A stretch of 64,000 bases of DNA from Cytophagaceae bacterium ABcell3 (GCA_030913385.1 CP133159.1:4567001-4631000); one strand, 5' to 3'. Positions 27,478 to 37,061 are shown, counted from the stretch's first letter. Notes: generated from the sequence alone by a model not told the origin. Numbers and translations: made by a program.

Positions 27478-27810
27478 TTACATGGCATCTAATCTCCGCC
27501 GGATACTTTCTTTGAGGCGGGTTTTAATAACAGGGAAATAAGGCCTTAGCTTTTTCCTGAACAGGTAGCGCACTAACATGAGCACAATAAAGCCTGCAAT
27601 AAAGGATATGGCCGTTTCCATAAATTCATACTCTGTTTTGGAAACAATGGTCTTCTTGGAAGCCAAACCCCATAGGTTTTTAATGCTGCGAGTTTCAAAA
27701 AAACTAGAAAGTAAGCCAGCTACGCCCATACCAGTCAGGAAACCTACAAAGTTTTCAGCTATTTCTTTAAAGAGGTATGTAAAAAAACCTTCTTCTTTTT
27801 CCATGGTCAA
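27478..27810 (-). CDS. Small inner-membrane protein, two helices, unknown function
   Basis: 110 residues. A first hydrophobic segment (FVGFLTGMGVAGLLSSFF) and a second (AISFIAGFIVLMLVRYLF) are separated by a polar stretch, and a basic tail (RKKLRPYFPVIKTRLKESIRRRLDAM) points to a cytosolic C-terminus. No family is recognised. It lies 246 bases upstream of ccoI on the same strand, but the MITE-like repeat stands between them, so co-transcription is unlikely. The Met at 27804 (MEKEEGF) is an alternative start two codons in. Confidence 0.6.
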   Translation of the reverse strand: MTMEKEEGFFTYLFKEIAENFVGFLTGMGVAGLLSSFFETRSIKNLWGLASKKTIVSKTEYEFMETAISFIAGFIVLMLVRYLFRKKLRPYFPVIKTRLKESIRRRLDAM

Positions 27811-27978
27811 TTGTTACATTAACAATGTGCTTTACTTATACAATCATAAAAAATAAGCTAAACACAGAAAGATTCAAAGAAAAAAGGCAAAAAAACATCC
27901 AATACTGTCCAGCACCCGATGACAAGGTGCTATTTTTGCCATTTTCATTAAACGAAAGGGCAAGACAAATAAGGTTCT

Positions 27979-28872
27979 TTATTTATAGAACCTATAAAAG
28001 GTACCTAAAGGCAGCTTTTTATTAAAAGAGTCTTCTAAGTAAAGTTCACCCATTTCTGGGTGGCTTACTGTACCAAATACTGATTGCACAAGTGTTTCCT
28101 GAACAAGGGCAGAAAAACCAATAGAGTACAGGTTAAGTATAAAAAAATGATGTGTTGGGCTTAACAATTCTTTGCAGGCAGAAATCATTTCATGGATCTG
28201 TTCTTGAATTACCCATTTTTCGCCTTTCGGGCCTCGGCCATAAGCAGGCGGATCTAAAATTATCCCATGATACTTATTCCCCCTTCTTGCCTCTCTCTGC
28301 ACAAACTTCATAGCATCCTCTACCACCCATCTAATATCATTGAGCTGGCTGGCTTCCATATTCTCTCTTGACCAGTTTATTACCTGTTTTACAGAGTCCA
28401 CATGCACCACATCAGCCCCAGCGGCTTTAGCTGCAAGTGACGCACCGCCGGTGTAAGCGAACAAGTTCAAAACCTTTGGTTTTTCTACAGGCATTTCCTT
28501 GATGCGTTTATAAATATAATCCCAGTTAGAAGCTTGTTCCGGAAATATCCCCACATGTTTAAAAGCCGTAAGCCCTAAGCGGAAACTAATCTTGGTATCA
28601 TTTAAAGGATAATTAATATACCACTGCTGTGCCATTCCTTTTTTCAGCAACCATTCGCCTTTTTCGCCATCAAGCTTTTCTTTACCGTTGCTCGCCCGCT
28701 TAAAAGTAGCATTCACTTTACTATCCCACTCTTGCTCAGACAGTGAAGGTCGCCATACCGCTTGAGGTTCGGGACGAGCAAGAAAAAACTCACCGAATTT
28801 TTCTAATTTTTTATAACCACCACTATCTATTAATTCGTAATCATTCCAATGAAGGGGCTTTAAAAGAAGCAT
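27979..28872 (-). CDS. SAM-dependent rRNA methyltransferase, RlmI/RlmL-like
   Basis: A class I methyltransferase that probably modifies 23S rRNA. 297 residues with the SAM-binding motif VLNLFAYTGGASLAAKAAGA followed by acidic VDSVKQVINWSREN. Later come ILDPPAYGRGPKGEKW (the catalytic DPP-like motif IV) and LNLYSIGFS. This order is typical of the RlmI/YccW and RlmL C-terminal family, though the usual N-terminal PUA domain is replaced by about 110 residues of other sequence. The target base is not known. It is a single-gene unit, divergent from the small lipocalin-like gene 51 bases away, so they may share a promoter region. Confidence 0.88.
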   Translation of the reverse strand: MLLLKPLHWNDYELIDSGGYKKLEKFGEFFLARPEPQAVWRPSLSEQEWDSKVNATFKRASNGKEKLDGEKGEWLLKKGMAQQWYINYPLNDTKISFRLGLTAFKHVGIFPEQASNWDYIYKRIKEMPVEKPKVLNLFAYTGGASLAAKAAGADVVHVDSVKQVINWSRENMEASQLNDIRWVVEDAMKFVQREARRGNKYHGIILDPPAYGRGPKGEKWVIQEQIHEMISACKELLSPTHHFFILNLYSIGFSALVQETLVQSVFGTVSHPEMGELYLEDSFNKKLPLGTFYRFYK

Positions 28873-28923
28873 AGCGTTAAAGTGTAACAGTTAGTGAAAG
28901 AATAACAGAAAAAGGTTCTTCCC

Positions 28924-29346
28924 ATGCAAAAAACAAGATATATCATTCTGATCTGCTTTTCATTGGTCAGTATATTTATGGCTTCTCTTTTTTTTACCTA
29001 TAATTTAGATTCAAAAAAGCAGGCTTTTGATACTGAAAACCTTTATCAAACATGGCAAATTAAGAAGTTTTACAAAAACGGAAAGCTAGTCCTCAATGAT
29101 CCCAAATATGACAACTTACGCCTGAAAATAAACAGAGACGGAACTGCCCAATGGATTCGTGAAGGAGAAAGCTTGTATATTTCTTTCGAAGTAACTCCTG
29201 ACGGCTCTCAAATAATTATTGACGACGGCTACACCATAGAAAATATAGAGACCATATTTGAGCTCAGCAAAGAGAAATTTCGCTTTGGAAAAAGGAATGC
29301 CATAACACACTACGAGTATGTTATGGTCCCCTTAGATTTTCATTAA
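28924..29346 (+). CDS. Lipocalin-like small exported protein
   Basis: 140 residues with an N-terminal hydrophobic segment ([18 protein letters not shown]) acting as signal or anchor. A beta-rich domain follows, of the pattern [17 protein letters not shown] ... [14 protein letters not shown], a common opening for Bacteroidota lipocalin-like domains (W-x-I/L, then a G-T strand). There is no lipobox Cys. Its stop codon overlaps the stop of the convergent lysS gene by two bases, leaving no room for a terminator. The ligand is unknown. Confidence 0.65.
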   Translation: MQKTRYIILICFSLVSIFMASLFFTYNLDSKKQAFDTENLYQTWQIKKFYKNGKLVLNDPKYDNLRLKINRDGTAQWIREGESLYISFEVTPDGSQIIIDDGYTIENIETIFELSKEKFRFGKRNAITHYEYVMVPLDFH

Positions 29347-31070
29347 GAAATCCATCCCTTAACATCTTCGGCTTTTGGTGCCGGAATGTCAAGTTTTAGT
29401 TTTTTTCTCATGCCACAAAGGTCATTAAACAATTTATTAGGATTGGCAGCTTTCAAATCAGAGACAGTAACAAAGCCTAATTTTTGAATAACGGGAATCC
29501 ATTCTTTAGGCACACCAATTTCCAGATAGTCCTCTTCTGAGGAAACTGTTGCTTTCTTTTCAGGCTTCATTTGAGGGAAAAACAATACATCCTGAATAGA
29601 TGCAGAATTGGTCATAATCATCGTTAACCTGTCTATACCGATACCAAGACCAGCAGTAGGCGGCATACCATATTCTAAAGCCCGAAGGAAGTCTTCATCA
29701 AGCACCATGGCTTCAGAGTCACCTCTTTTGCCAAGTTCCAATTGCTCTTCAAAGCGTTTACGCTGGTCTACAGGGTCATTCAACTCTGAGAATGAGTTAC
29801 AAATCTCTTTCCCATTGCAAATAGCCTCAAAACGCTCTACCAGCCCTTCTTTGCTTCTGTGTTTTTTAGCAAGCGGCGACATTTCTACAGGGTAGTCGGT
29901 AATAAAAGTTGGCTGGATAAGCTTAGGCTCACATTCACTACCAAAGATTTCATCAATGATCTTACCTTTACCCATAGAAGGATCTACAGGTATGTCAAGC
30001 TTTTGAGCCACTTCCCTAAGTTCTTCTTCGTTCATTTCATCGATCTCGTAACCTGTAAAGTGCTTTATAGCTTCAAACATGGTAAAGCGTTGCCAAGGAC
30101 GTTGAAAGTTAATCACATTATCTCCCACCTTCACTTCAGTACTTCCGTTTAAGGCAAGAGCCACTTTTTCCACCATTTCCTCTACCAAGTCCATCATCCA
30201 GTAGTAATCTTTATAGGCTACATAAAGCTCTACCTGCGTAAATTCAGGATTATGGAACCTGGACATACCCTCATTACGGAAATCTTTGGCAAACTCATAT
30301 ACACCTTCAAAACCTCCGACAATAAGCCTCTTAAGATAAAGCTCATTGGCAATACGAAGGTATAAAGGCATATCAAGCGTATTGTGATACGTCTTAAAAG
30401 GCCTGGCAGATGCACCGCCATAAATAGGCTGAAGTACCGGGGTTTCAACCTCTAAATATCCTTTATCGTTTAGGTAGTTGCGGATAGAGTTGATTAACTG
30501 TGTCCTTTTAAAAAAGGTGTTCCTTACCTCAGGGTTTACAATTAAGTCTACATACCTCTGCCTATAGCGCATTTCTGGATCAGAAAAGGCATCATAAACC
30601 ACCTTATTCCCATTTTCATCCACAGCCTCTTTTACAATAGGGAGTGGCTTTAGGGCTTTGGTAAGCACCTTTAGGTTGGTAACATGAATAGAAACTTCTC
30701 CAGTCTGCGTAGTAAATACATAACCTTGCAGACCAATAATGTCACCTATATCAAGAAGTTTTTTAAAAACCTTATTATATAAAGTTTTGTCCTCATCAGG
30801 GCAAATGTCATCACGGCGAACGTATATCTGGATACGCCCTGTAGCATCCTGAATTTCAGCAAAAGAAGCACTCCCCATTATACGACGGCTCATCAAACGG
30901 CCAGCAATGGATATATTTTTATAGTCAGTCTTTCGCTTTTCGTAGTTCTGAAAAATATCCTGAACAGATACATTGACGTTAAAAGTTTCTGATGGATAAG
31001 GGTCTAACCCCATTTTCATCAGTTCTTCTCTCTCTTCTCTTCTTATAATCTCTTGTTCACTTAGATGCAT
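29343..31070 (-). CDS. lysS: Lysyl-tRNA synthetase, class II
   Basis: Charges tRNA-Lys. 575 residues: an N-terminal OB-fold anticodon domain (about 55-150: [29 protein letters not shown], key part [15 protein letters not shown]), then the class II core. Motif 2 is [18 protein letters not shown] and motif 3 is [11 protein letters not shown]. The residues after about 505 form an extra C-terminal part ([20 protein letters not shown] ...) not found in the 505-residue enterobacterial enzyme. It looks like a short helix-hairpin-helix module, an extension I believe is common in Bacteroidota. The gene is followed by a convergent small gene and preceded by a short AT-rich gap and the proline dehydrogenase gene on the same strand. 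Confidence 0.97.
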   Translation of the reverse strand: MHLSEQEIIRREEREELMKMGLDPYPSETFNVNVSVQDIFQNYEKRKTDYKNISIAGRLMSRRIMGSASFAEIQDATGRIQIYVRRDDICPDEDKTLYNKVFKKLLDIGDIIGLQGYVFTTQTGEVSIHVTNLKVLTKALKPLPIVKEAVDENGNKVVYDAFSDPEMRYRQRYVDLIVNPEVRNTFFKRTQLINSIRNYLNDKGYLEVETPVLQPIYGGASARPFKTYHNTLDMPLYLRIANELYLKRLIVGGFEGVYEFAKDFRNEGMSRFHNPEFTQVELYVAYKDYYWMMDLVEEMVEKVALALNGSTEVKVGDNVINFQRPWQRFTMFEAIKHFTGYEIDEMNEEELREVAQKLDIPVDPSMGKGKIIDEIFGSECEPKLIQPTFITDYPVEMSPLAKKHRSKEGLVERFEAICNGKEICNSFSELNDPVDQRKRFEEQLELGKRGDSEAMVLDEDFLRALEYGMPPTAGLGIGIDRLTMIMTNSASIQDVLFFPQMKPEKKATVSSEEDYLEIGVPKEWIPVIQKLGFVTVSDLKAANPNKLFNDLCGMRKKLKLDIPAPKAEDVKGWIS

Positions 31071-31143
31071 ATTAGTAAGCGGGCTTATTCAATTAATCAG
31101 ATAGCAAAAATAAATGAATTACCCGAATAAAAATAATAAGCAC

Positions 31144-32364
31144 CTAAAGTTTTGTCATATCAGCAGGATTATCTTTGCTATATTCCATTTTTCGGCGATC
31201 AAGTTCCTTTCTGATCAGCGACAGTTCTCTACTGGCCTGTCCAGCGACAGACTGATTTTCGTTGGCCCTACGAATCAGGTATGGCACTGCTGCCTCCACA
31301 GGGCCCCAAGGCAAATATTTAGTAACATTGTACCCTCTCTGAGACAGGTTAAACGAAATATGGTCTCCCATCCCATATAACTGAGAGAAAGAAACCCTTG
31401 GGTCATCAGGTTCAATGTTGTGTTCCCGCATAAGATCAGTCAATAACATATTGCTCTTTTCATTATGAGAACCACAGCAGACATGTACCCGGTCTATATT
31501 CTCTACGCATAACTTCAAAGCATTATCAAAAGCCTCGTCAGTTTCAGGCTTAGTTTCAAAGACTGGGCTTTTGTACTTCAACTTAGCTGCCCTTTCACGC
31601 TCTTTGTCCCAATAAGCCCCTCTAACCAATTTTGCTCCAAGGTAAAACTGTTCGTCTTTTGCCAGACGGAGAACATTTTCCAGGTTTTTGGGCATATCCG
31701 ACCTATACATCTGAAAAGTATTATAAACAATAGCTGTTTCTTTATTATACTTGCTCATCATGGCAGTAATAATAGCATCCACAGCATCTTGGATCCAGCT
31801 TTCCTCAGCATCCGCCATTATCGGCACCTTAAGTTCAGCTGCCCTATGGCAAAGAATGTCAATCCTTTCCTTGAGCAAATCAAACATTTTGGTTTCCTCA
31901 TCATTCAAAACCTTACCACTCTGAACCTTATCAAGTACAGCCACAGACCCAATGGCGGAAGGTTTGAAAACTGTAAAAGCAACATTTTCCTGCTGACCGG
32001 TAAACTCAATGGTATCCAAGATATTTTCAAAGGCATCTTTATACGCCTCCTCAGAGCTACCACCTTCAGCAGCATAGTCAGGAATGGTTTTGATGTTAAA
32101 CTGAGCCAGTGCATCAATGGCTGTTTTACACTCTTCCAAAGTTTCTCCGCCACAGAAATGAAAAAAAAGTGTCTTTTTCACCAAAGTTTTTATCGGAAGT
32201 TTATATTTCAGAGCGGATTTTACAAAATAACTCCCTATCTTTGCAGGGTGTTTCCAGTTCATAAGAGAGAACAGCAAATGCATTCTCCGCAGGTCTCCAT
32301 TAGTTTTATGCACAAACGCTTTGGAAGTGTCTTCGAACGATAATATGTCGGGATTCTGTATCAT
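31144..32364 (-). CDS. Proline dehydrogenase, monofunctional
   Basis: Oxidises proline to pyrroline-5-carboxylate with FAD. 406 residues form the TIM-barrel domain. Visible signatures are FTVFKPSAIGS, MADAEESWIQDAVD, YNTFQMYRSD, YLGAKLVRGAYWDKERERA, VHVCCGSHNEKS and the C-terminal YLPWGPVEAAVPYLIRRANEN, where the RR pair binds substrate. It lacks the P5C dehydrogenase half of bifunctional PutA, so a separate P5C dehydrogenase is expected elsewhere. The gene is divergent from the shikimate operon, with an 86-base shared upstream region, and lies 73 bases upstream of lysS on the same strand. Confidence 0.94.
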   Translation of the reverse strand: MIQNPDILSFEDTSKAFVHKTNGDLRRMHLLFSLMNWKHPAKIGSYFVKSALKYKLPIKTLVKKTLFFHFCGGETLEECKTAIDALAQFNIKTIPDYAAEGGSSEEAYKDAFENILDTIEFTGQQENVAFTVFKPSAIGSVAVLDKVQSGKVLNDEETKMFDLLKERIDILCHRAAELKVPIMADAEESWIQDAVDAIITAMMSKYNKETAIVYNTFQMYRSDMPKNLENVLRLAKDEQFYLGAKLVRGAYWDKERERAAKLKYKSPVFETKPETDEAFDNALKLCVENIDRVHVCCGSHNEKSNMLLTDLMREHNIEPDDPRVSFSQLYGMGDHISFNLSQRGYNVTKYLPWGPVEAAVPYLIRRANENQSVAGQASRELSLIRKELDRRKMEYSKDNPADMTKL

Positions 32365-32450
32365 ATAAAAAATAAATAAAACAATATATTTCTATTAGAA
32401 CGGTTATTTTATTTAATTGTTGACCTAATTCATTCTATACTTTTAATAAT

Positions 32451-33557
32451 ATGAAAGTTAATTTAAATGTTAGTCCTCTTGACAAATGGGCTAATCTGAG
32501 TTCAAAACCTTTGGTAATAGCAGGGCCATGCAGTGCAGAGACCCCAGAACAGCTAATGAAAACAGCCCAAGGACTCAAGGACCTAAAGGTTGATGTAATC
32601 AGAGCTGGTATATGGAAACCAAGAACCAGGCCAAACTCTTTTGAGGGTGCCGGTGCTGACGGTCTTCAGTGGCTTAAAGATGTTAAGAATGAACTTAAAA
32701 CTCCGGTTGGAACTGAAGTAGCCAACCCTGAACATATTGAAGAAGCCCTAAAATACGATATTGACGTACTTTGGATAGGCGCCAGAACTACTGTTAGCCC
32801 ATTTGCTATGCAGGAAATGGCTGATGCCCTAAAAGGAGTAAAGAATATTACCGTATTGGTGAAAAACCCTACGCACCCTGAACTGGGTCTTTGGATAGGC
32901 GCTTTCGAAAGATTGAACCAGGCTGGGATTACCAACTTAGGAGCTATTCACAGAGGGTTTGCCGTGTATGACAAGTCTAAATATAGGAACCAACCTTTCT
33001 GGCAAATTCCTATTGAACTTAGAAGAGTTGCTCCGCAAATTCCTATCATCTGCGACCCTAGCCACATAGCTGGTGCAAGAGATTATATCTTTGAAATCTC
33101 GCAGAAAGCAATGGACCTAACTTTCGATGGATTGATGATCGAAACACACATAGATCCTGACAATGCATGGAGTGACGCAGCTCAGCAAGTAACACCTGCT
33201 AGGTTAAAAGAAATCCTTTGCGACCTACAAATCAGGGAAGCTTCTATAGACAACCAGGAGTTCAACAGTCAACTGGATGATTTAAGAAAGAAGATTGATA
33301 ACATCGACAGAGAGCTTATCGAGATCCTTGCGGCCAGAATGCACATTGTTGAAAAAATCGGCGAATACAAGAAAGGCAACAATGTAACCACATTTCAGGT
33401 GAAGAGATGGGATGAAATCATGAAAAACAGAACAGAGCTTGCTAAGAAGATGAACCTTAACGAAGCTTATATAAGTGAGATCTACAAGATCGTTCATGAA
33501 GAATCCGTAAGGAGACAAACAGAAATAATGAAAAAAGAGGAAGAATCTAAAGCTTAA
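32451..33557 (+). CDS. Bifunctional DAHP synthase/chorismate mutase type II
   Basis: Catalyses the first committed step of aromatic amino acid synthesis and also converts chorismate to prephenate. Residues 1-260 form the DAHP synthase (type Ibeta-like): VIAGPCSAETPEQL near residue 23, AGIWKPRTRPNSFEG, GTEVANPEH, LVKNPTHPELGLW, and PIICDPSHIAGARDYI near 200. Residues about 275-360 form an AroQ-class chorismate mutase helix bundle (LDDLRKKIDNIDRELIEILAARM ... VKRWDEIMKNR). The mutase domain often gives feedback control by prephenate. First gene of a three-gene operon with aroB one base after its stop codon. This fusion is typical of Bacteroidota. Confidence 0.96.
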   Translation: MKVNLNVSPLDKWANLSSKPLVIAGPCSAETPEQLMKTAQGLKDLKVDVIRAGIWKPRTRPNSFEGAGADGLQWLKDVKNELKTPVGTEVANPEHIEEALKYDIDVLWIGARTTVSPFAMQEMADALKGVKNITVLVKNPTHPELGLWIGAFERLNQAGITNLGAIHRGFAVYDKSKYRNQPFWQIPIELRRVAPQIPIICDPSHIAGARDYIFEISQKAMDLTFDGLMIETHIDPDNAWSDAAQQVTPARLKEILCDLQIREASIDNQEFNSQLDDLRKKIDNIDRELIEILAARMHIVEKIGEYKKGNNVTTFQVKRWDEIMKNRTELAKKMNLNEAYISEIYKIVHEESVRRQTEIMKKEEESKA

Positions 33558-33558
33558 A

Positions 33559-34593
33559 ATGCCTTCTGAAATTTTTATAACCAGTAATATTGCCGGTAAA
33601 ATCCGGCAGTATCTGGAGGGGAAGCAGTACTCCGGAATCTGTATTATCGTAGATGAAAATACAGAGGAGCATTGCCTCCCTTTACTTTTACCCTCACTGC
33701 CAGGAGCCAATATCATTGCCATTAAAAGTGGTGAAGAAAACAAAAATTTGGCTACCTGTGAGCATATCTGGCAAAAGATGACTGACCTTCAACTAGACAG
33801 GAAGGCATTGGTCATTAATGTCGGTGGCGGTGTTATAGGAGATATGGGCGGATTCTGTGCCGCAACATATAAAAGAGGTATAGACTTTATTCAAGTACCT
33901 ACCACCCTCCTATCGCAAGTCGATGCAAGTGTAGGGGGAAAATTAGGTGTTGATTTCCAACACTTCAAAAACCATATTGGTGTTTTTTGTGAGCCTGTAG
34001 CAGTTTTTATTGACACTGTTTTCCTTAAAACTTTGCCAGTAAACGAGCTAAGATCGGGGTATGCTGAAGTAATCAAACACTGCCTCATCGCTGATAGTGA
34101 AAAGTGGGAAGAAATTAGCCTAAAAAGCTTTGAAGAGCAGAACTGGAATGATTTGGTAAAACATTCTATCCAGATGAAGGCAAAAATCACTTCAGAAGAC
34201 CCTTTTGAAGGTGGACTCCGAAAAATCCTCAATTTTGGACATACCATAGGCCACGCCATAGAAAGCTATTTCCTGAACATTCCGGGCAAAAAGCTTTTAC
34301 ACGGTGAAGCTATTGCTATTGGTATGATAGCAGAAGCCTTTATAGCCCATGACAAAGGCTTTATAAGTGAAAATGACCTAAACAAGATCAAGTCTTATAT
34401 TCTGTCCGTTTTTGGACATAGGGAACTTTTTGAATATGATTTGGAAAAAATAATCACCCTGACCCTCCAAGACAAAAAAAATGAACGCAACGCCATCTTG
34501 TGCTCATTGCTAGAGGAGCCTGGAAAGGCCAATTATAACCAGCCTGTCCAGTTTAGGGAAATAAGAGATGCGCTAAAATTTTATTCATTATAA
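33559..34593 (+). CDS. aroB: 3-dehydroquinate synthase
   Basis: Converts DAHP to 3-dehydroquinate using NAD and a divalent metal. 344 residues with the family landmarks: VINVGGGVIGDMGGFCAATYKRGI (NAD contact), PTTLLSQVDASVGGKLGVD, YAEVIKHCLI (metal Glu), RKILNFGHTIGHAIE and LLHGEAIAIGM (metal His residues). It starts almost directly after the DAHP synthase/chorismate mutase stop and ends 4 bases before aroA, so the three genes are surely co-transcribed. The assignment is firm. Confidence 0.97.
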   Translation: MPSEIFITSNIAGKIRQYLEGKQYSGICIIVDENTEEHCLPLLLPSLPGANIIAIKSGEENKNLATCEHIWQKMTDLQLDRKALVINVGGGVIGDMGGFCAATYKRGIDFIQVPTTLLSQVDASVGGKLGVDFQHFKNHIGVFCEPVAVFIDTVFLKTLPVNELRSGYAEVIKHCLIADSEKWEEISLKSFEEQNWNDLVKHSIQMKAKITSEDPFEGGLRKILNFGHTIGHAIESYFLNIPGKKLLHGEAIAIGMIAEAFIAHDKGFISENDLNKIKSYILSVFGHRELFEYDLEKIITLTLQDKKNERNAILCSLLEEPGKANYNQPVQFREIRDALKFYSL

Positions 34594-34597
34594 AGGT

Positions 34598-35842
34598 ATG
34601 TCTCAGGCCAAAATGAACATTCTGGAAATTAAAAAACATTCTGGAAAAGTACACTGTACAATAACACCTCCGTCTTCAAAAAGCGAAAGCAATAGAGCAT
34701 TAATAATAAATGCATTGACCGGATTTAAGTCAGACATACAAAATGCGTCTAATGCCCGTGACACACAGACCATGATAAGGCTGTTACAGTCGGAAGAAAA
34801 AACATTAGATGTAATAGACGCTGGGACAACCATGCGTTTTTTAACGGCTTACCTTGCCATTACGGGTCAAAACAAGATATTAACCGGAACCAAGAGAATG
34901 TGCGAGCGCCCTATCAAACTTTTGGTAGACGCTCTAAGAACATTGGGTGCCAATATTACTTATTTGGGCAACGAAGGTTATCCACCGCTAGAAATACACC
35001 ATTTTGACAAGTCTAAGGTACCTACCAACAAGTTAAGCATCAGAGGAGATGTAAGCAGCCAATACATTACAGCTTTGCTCATGGTAGCACCTGTGCTTCC
35101 CGAAGGGCTAGTACTAGAACTTACCGGTAAAATCGGTTCACGGCCATACATAGAAATGACCCTGAGCCTAATGGCCAAATTTGGTATCCAAGCTGACTGG
35201 ACCGGGAACACAATTACTATCAAACACCAAGAATATAAACCGGCCACTTATAAAATAGAGTCTGACTGGTCGGGGGCAAGTTACTGGTTCAGCATAGCAG
35301 CTCTTGCAGACGAAGCTGAAATTAAACTAGAAGGGTATAAAAAAGACTCCTATCAAGGCGACCATGTCATTACTGAGATCATGGAGCATTTAGGCGTAAA
35401 AACCACTTTTACGGAAAGCGGATTGCTTTTGCAAAAAAGTGGGACTGCTTCTGACTTTTCTTTCGATTTTACCCATTGCCCAGATTTAGCACAAACCATT
35501 GCTGTGGCATGCGCCGCAAAAGGTATTGAATGCACTATGTCAGGGCTAGAAAGCTTGCGCATAAAAGAAACCGATAGAATTGCCGCTTTGCAAAACGAGT
35601 TAAAGAAGTTTGGCACCGAAATGGTGGAAGTTGAAAAAGATGTTACGTACAAGGTCTTAAAGTCTGACTTTAAGATTGACAATCAACAAATAGCCACTTA
35701 TAAAGACCATAGGATGGCTATGGCTTTTGCCCCACTTGCCTTACTAGGCGAAATTGCCATTGAGCAACCTGATGTGGTGGACAAGTCATATCCAGACTTC
35801 TGGAAAGATTTGTCTGTAGCAGGCTTTAGCTATAAAGACTAA
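34598..35842 (+). CDS. aroA: 3-phosphoshikimate 1-carboxyvinyltransferase (EPSP synthase)
   Basis: Joins shikimate-3-phosphate and phosphoenolpyruvate. 414 residues; the two-lobed fold is signalled by ITPPSSKSESNRALIINAL, DAGTTMRFLTAYLA, GDVSSQYITALLM, IKETDRIAALQNELKKFG and YKDHRMAMAFAPLAL. The usual GNAGTxxR motif reads DAGTTMRF here, with Asp replacing the first Gly-Asn. The Lys and Arg residues for substrate binding look intact. A second Met five codons in (34613) may be the true start. Last gene of the operon, followed by a perfect palindrome (35865-35900). Confidence 0.96.
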   Translation: MSQAKMNILEIKKHSGKVHCTITPPSSKSESNRALIINALTGFKSDIQNASNARDTQTMIRLLQSEEKTLDVIDAGTTMRFLTAYLAITGQNKILTGTKRMCERPIKLLVDALRTLGANITYLGNEGYPPLEIHHFDKSKVPTNKLSIRGDVSSQYITALLMVAPVLPEGLVLELTGKIGSRPYIEMTLSLMAKFGIQADWTGNTITIKHQEYKPATYKIESDWSGASYWFSIAALADEAEIKLEGYKKDSYQGDHVITEIMEHLGVKTTFTESGLLLQKSGTASDFSFDFTHCPDLAQTIAVACAAKGIECTMSGLESLRIKETDRIAALQNELKKFGTEMVEVEKDVTYKVLKSDFKIDNQQIATYKDHRMAMAFAPLALLGEIAIEQPDVVDKSYPDFWKDLSVAGFSYKD

Positions 35843-36149
35843 CTAGCGCCCTCTTCATATTAGCCCTGAATTATGTAAAAGGTCCTTTACATAATTCAGG
35901 TTTATAGTTTAACTGGATTATATATTTCAGGCTTAGTACCGAAAATTCACCTTTTCATATCCCGCACCTACCTACGCCTCAGCTTACCGCACCAAATACA
36001 CCAAAATACATGAATTAATAGGCTAGAAACGTATTTCAGAAGATTAATCCCCTAAATATTTACTTTTTGGTTACAAATATTTAACCTGATTTAATTTAAT
36101 ATTATATTTTTTTTTCCCATTTTAGGGTCAATTTATTACGCCAGTATAT
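35843..36149. other. 306-base intergenic stretch after aroA
   Basis: Contains the palindromic copy d of the dispersed repeat at 35865-35900. The rest is AT-rich (long T-run near 36107) and should hold the promoter for the DUF4783 gene. No gene was seen. Confidence 0.5.
35865..35900. repeat. Dispersed palindromic repeat, copy d (perfect hairpin)
   Basis: CCTGAATTATGTAAA pairs perfectly with TTTACATAATTCAGG around a six-base loop (AGGTCC). It matches the dispersed AACCTGAATTATGCA family with changes near the centre. It sits 22 bases after the aroA stop codon and may also serve as a terminator, though the T-tract after it is weak. Confidence 0.75.
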
Positions 36150-36554
36150 ATGAAACTACATAACACTTTTTACTATTTTGGCATTTTTTCGCTTTTACTG
36201 CTATGCAGCTTTTCTCATAATTCCCAACAAGAGCCTCTTGACAATATAATGGGTCTTATACGTACTGCCAACCTAAAAGAGCTAACCGGTTATTTGGACA
36301 AAGAAGTCAAAGTTATTCTGCCAGGAGAGGAAAAAAACTACAAAAATACCCAGGCAGCAAGCGTACTTGATGGCTTTTTCAAAAAACATCCCCCTTCAAA
36401 TTTGTCTTTACTACACAAAGGAAAATCCAATAAAGATGCCCAATATGGAATAGCAAACTACTCTTCTGAGGATAAAAACTTTAGGGTATACATTTACCTT
36501 AAGACTATAGACGCATCCCTTGTAATACAAGAAATAAAAATAGAAGAACAATAG
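36150..36554 (+). CDS. DUF4783 family exported protein
   Basis: 134 residues with an N-terminal signal (FGIFSLLLLCSFS) and a compact domain. The layout, a helical start (LDNIMGLIRTANLKELTGYLDKEVKVIL) followed by beta strands (YKNTQAASVLDGFFKKHPPSNLSLLHKGKS, then AQYGIANYSSEDKNFRVYIYLK), matches the DUF4783 family, which has an NTF2/SnoaL-like fold. Function unknown; probably periplasmic or outer-membrane attached. It lies in the same orientation as the small acidic protein gene 87 bases further on. Confidence 0.78.
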   Translation: MKLHNTFYYFGIFSLLLLCSFSHNSQQEPLDNIMGLIRTANLKELTGYLDKEVKVILPGEEKNYKNTQAASVLDGFFKKHPPSNLSLLHKGKSNKDAQYGIANYSSEDKNFRVYIYLKTIDASLVIQEIKIEEQ

Positions 36555-36641
36555 GTATTTTTTTTCTAAGAAGGGTAACATTTCACATCTTCTGATGGTT
36601 AAAATATTAAGTATTGTAGTAGATGGATTTAATTGAAGGGT

Positions 36642-36932
36642 ATGAAATATTTAATAGCACTAATGATCTCCTTTGGGATGATCTCCACATCATTGGCTCA
36701 ATCAGGTCAGGAACTAGAAGAGTTAGAGGAAGAAGGCGAAATCGCATGTTTTTTCATAGATGAAAATACAATTGCTTGTTTTCAAGAACCCGTAGAAGAA
36801 GATACACTTCAATCCCCTAACCAGGACAGAAGACATGAGTCAGACACTCCCCAGGAAGAAAAAGACCACTGGGACAGGAGCAGAGAGGAGGAAGATGACG
36901 ACTACAGGAGAATCCAAACATTCAATTATTAA
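36642..36932 (+). CDS. Small exported acidic protein, unknown
   Basis: The ATG at 36642 is preferred over an upstream TTG at 36633 because it directly opens a signal peptide (MKYLIALMISFGMISTSLAQ). The mature part is 75-80 residues, Glu/Asp-rich at first (ELEELEEEGEIACFFIDENTIACF), with two Cys in matching ACFF/ACFQ contexts that might pair. A charged Asp/Glu/Arg tail with HWDRSREEEDDDYRR follows. No family is recognised. It is followed by a weak terminator hairpin. Confidence 0.6.
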   Translation: MKYLIALMISFGMISTSLAQSGQELEELEEEGEIACFFIDENTIACFQEPVEEDTLQSPNQDRRHESDTPQEEKDHWDRSREEEDDDYRRIQTFNY

Positions 36933-36966
36933 TAAAACTTTACGTCATATTTTCTTTTGTGTAAAT

Positions 36967-36997
36967 AAAGGACTGTTTTTCTACTAAAGCAGTCTTT
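36967..36997 (+). terminator. Weak terminator hairpin after the small acidic protein gene
   Basis: AAAGGACTG pairs with CAGTCTTT with one bulged G, around a 14-base loop, followed by a short T-run. Plausible but not strong. Confidence 0.5.
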
Positions 36998-37036
36998 TAT
37001 TTATTATGCCCCACATTAACATTTCTATTGATTTTC

Positions 37037-37061
37037 AACCTGAATTATGGCGATAGATTTC
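37037..37061 (+). repeat. Dispersed AACCTGAATTATG repeat, copy e
   Basis: Reads AACCTGAATTATGGCGATAG then ATTTC. Half-copy of the family, in the 319-base gap between the small acidic protein gene and the 714-residue envelope protein gene. Apart from this repeat, the terminator and presumably a promoter, that gap holds nothing recognisable. Confidence 0.65.

Noticed and set aside
32417-32445. TTG ... TACTTTTA resembling a Bacteroidota -33/-7 promoter before the shikimate operon
   Set aside because: It would put the transcription start inside the ATG codon at 32451, which would need a leaderless mRNA. Not enough support.
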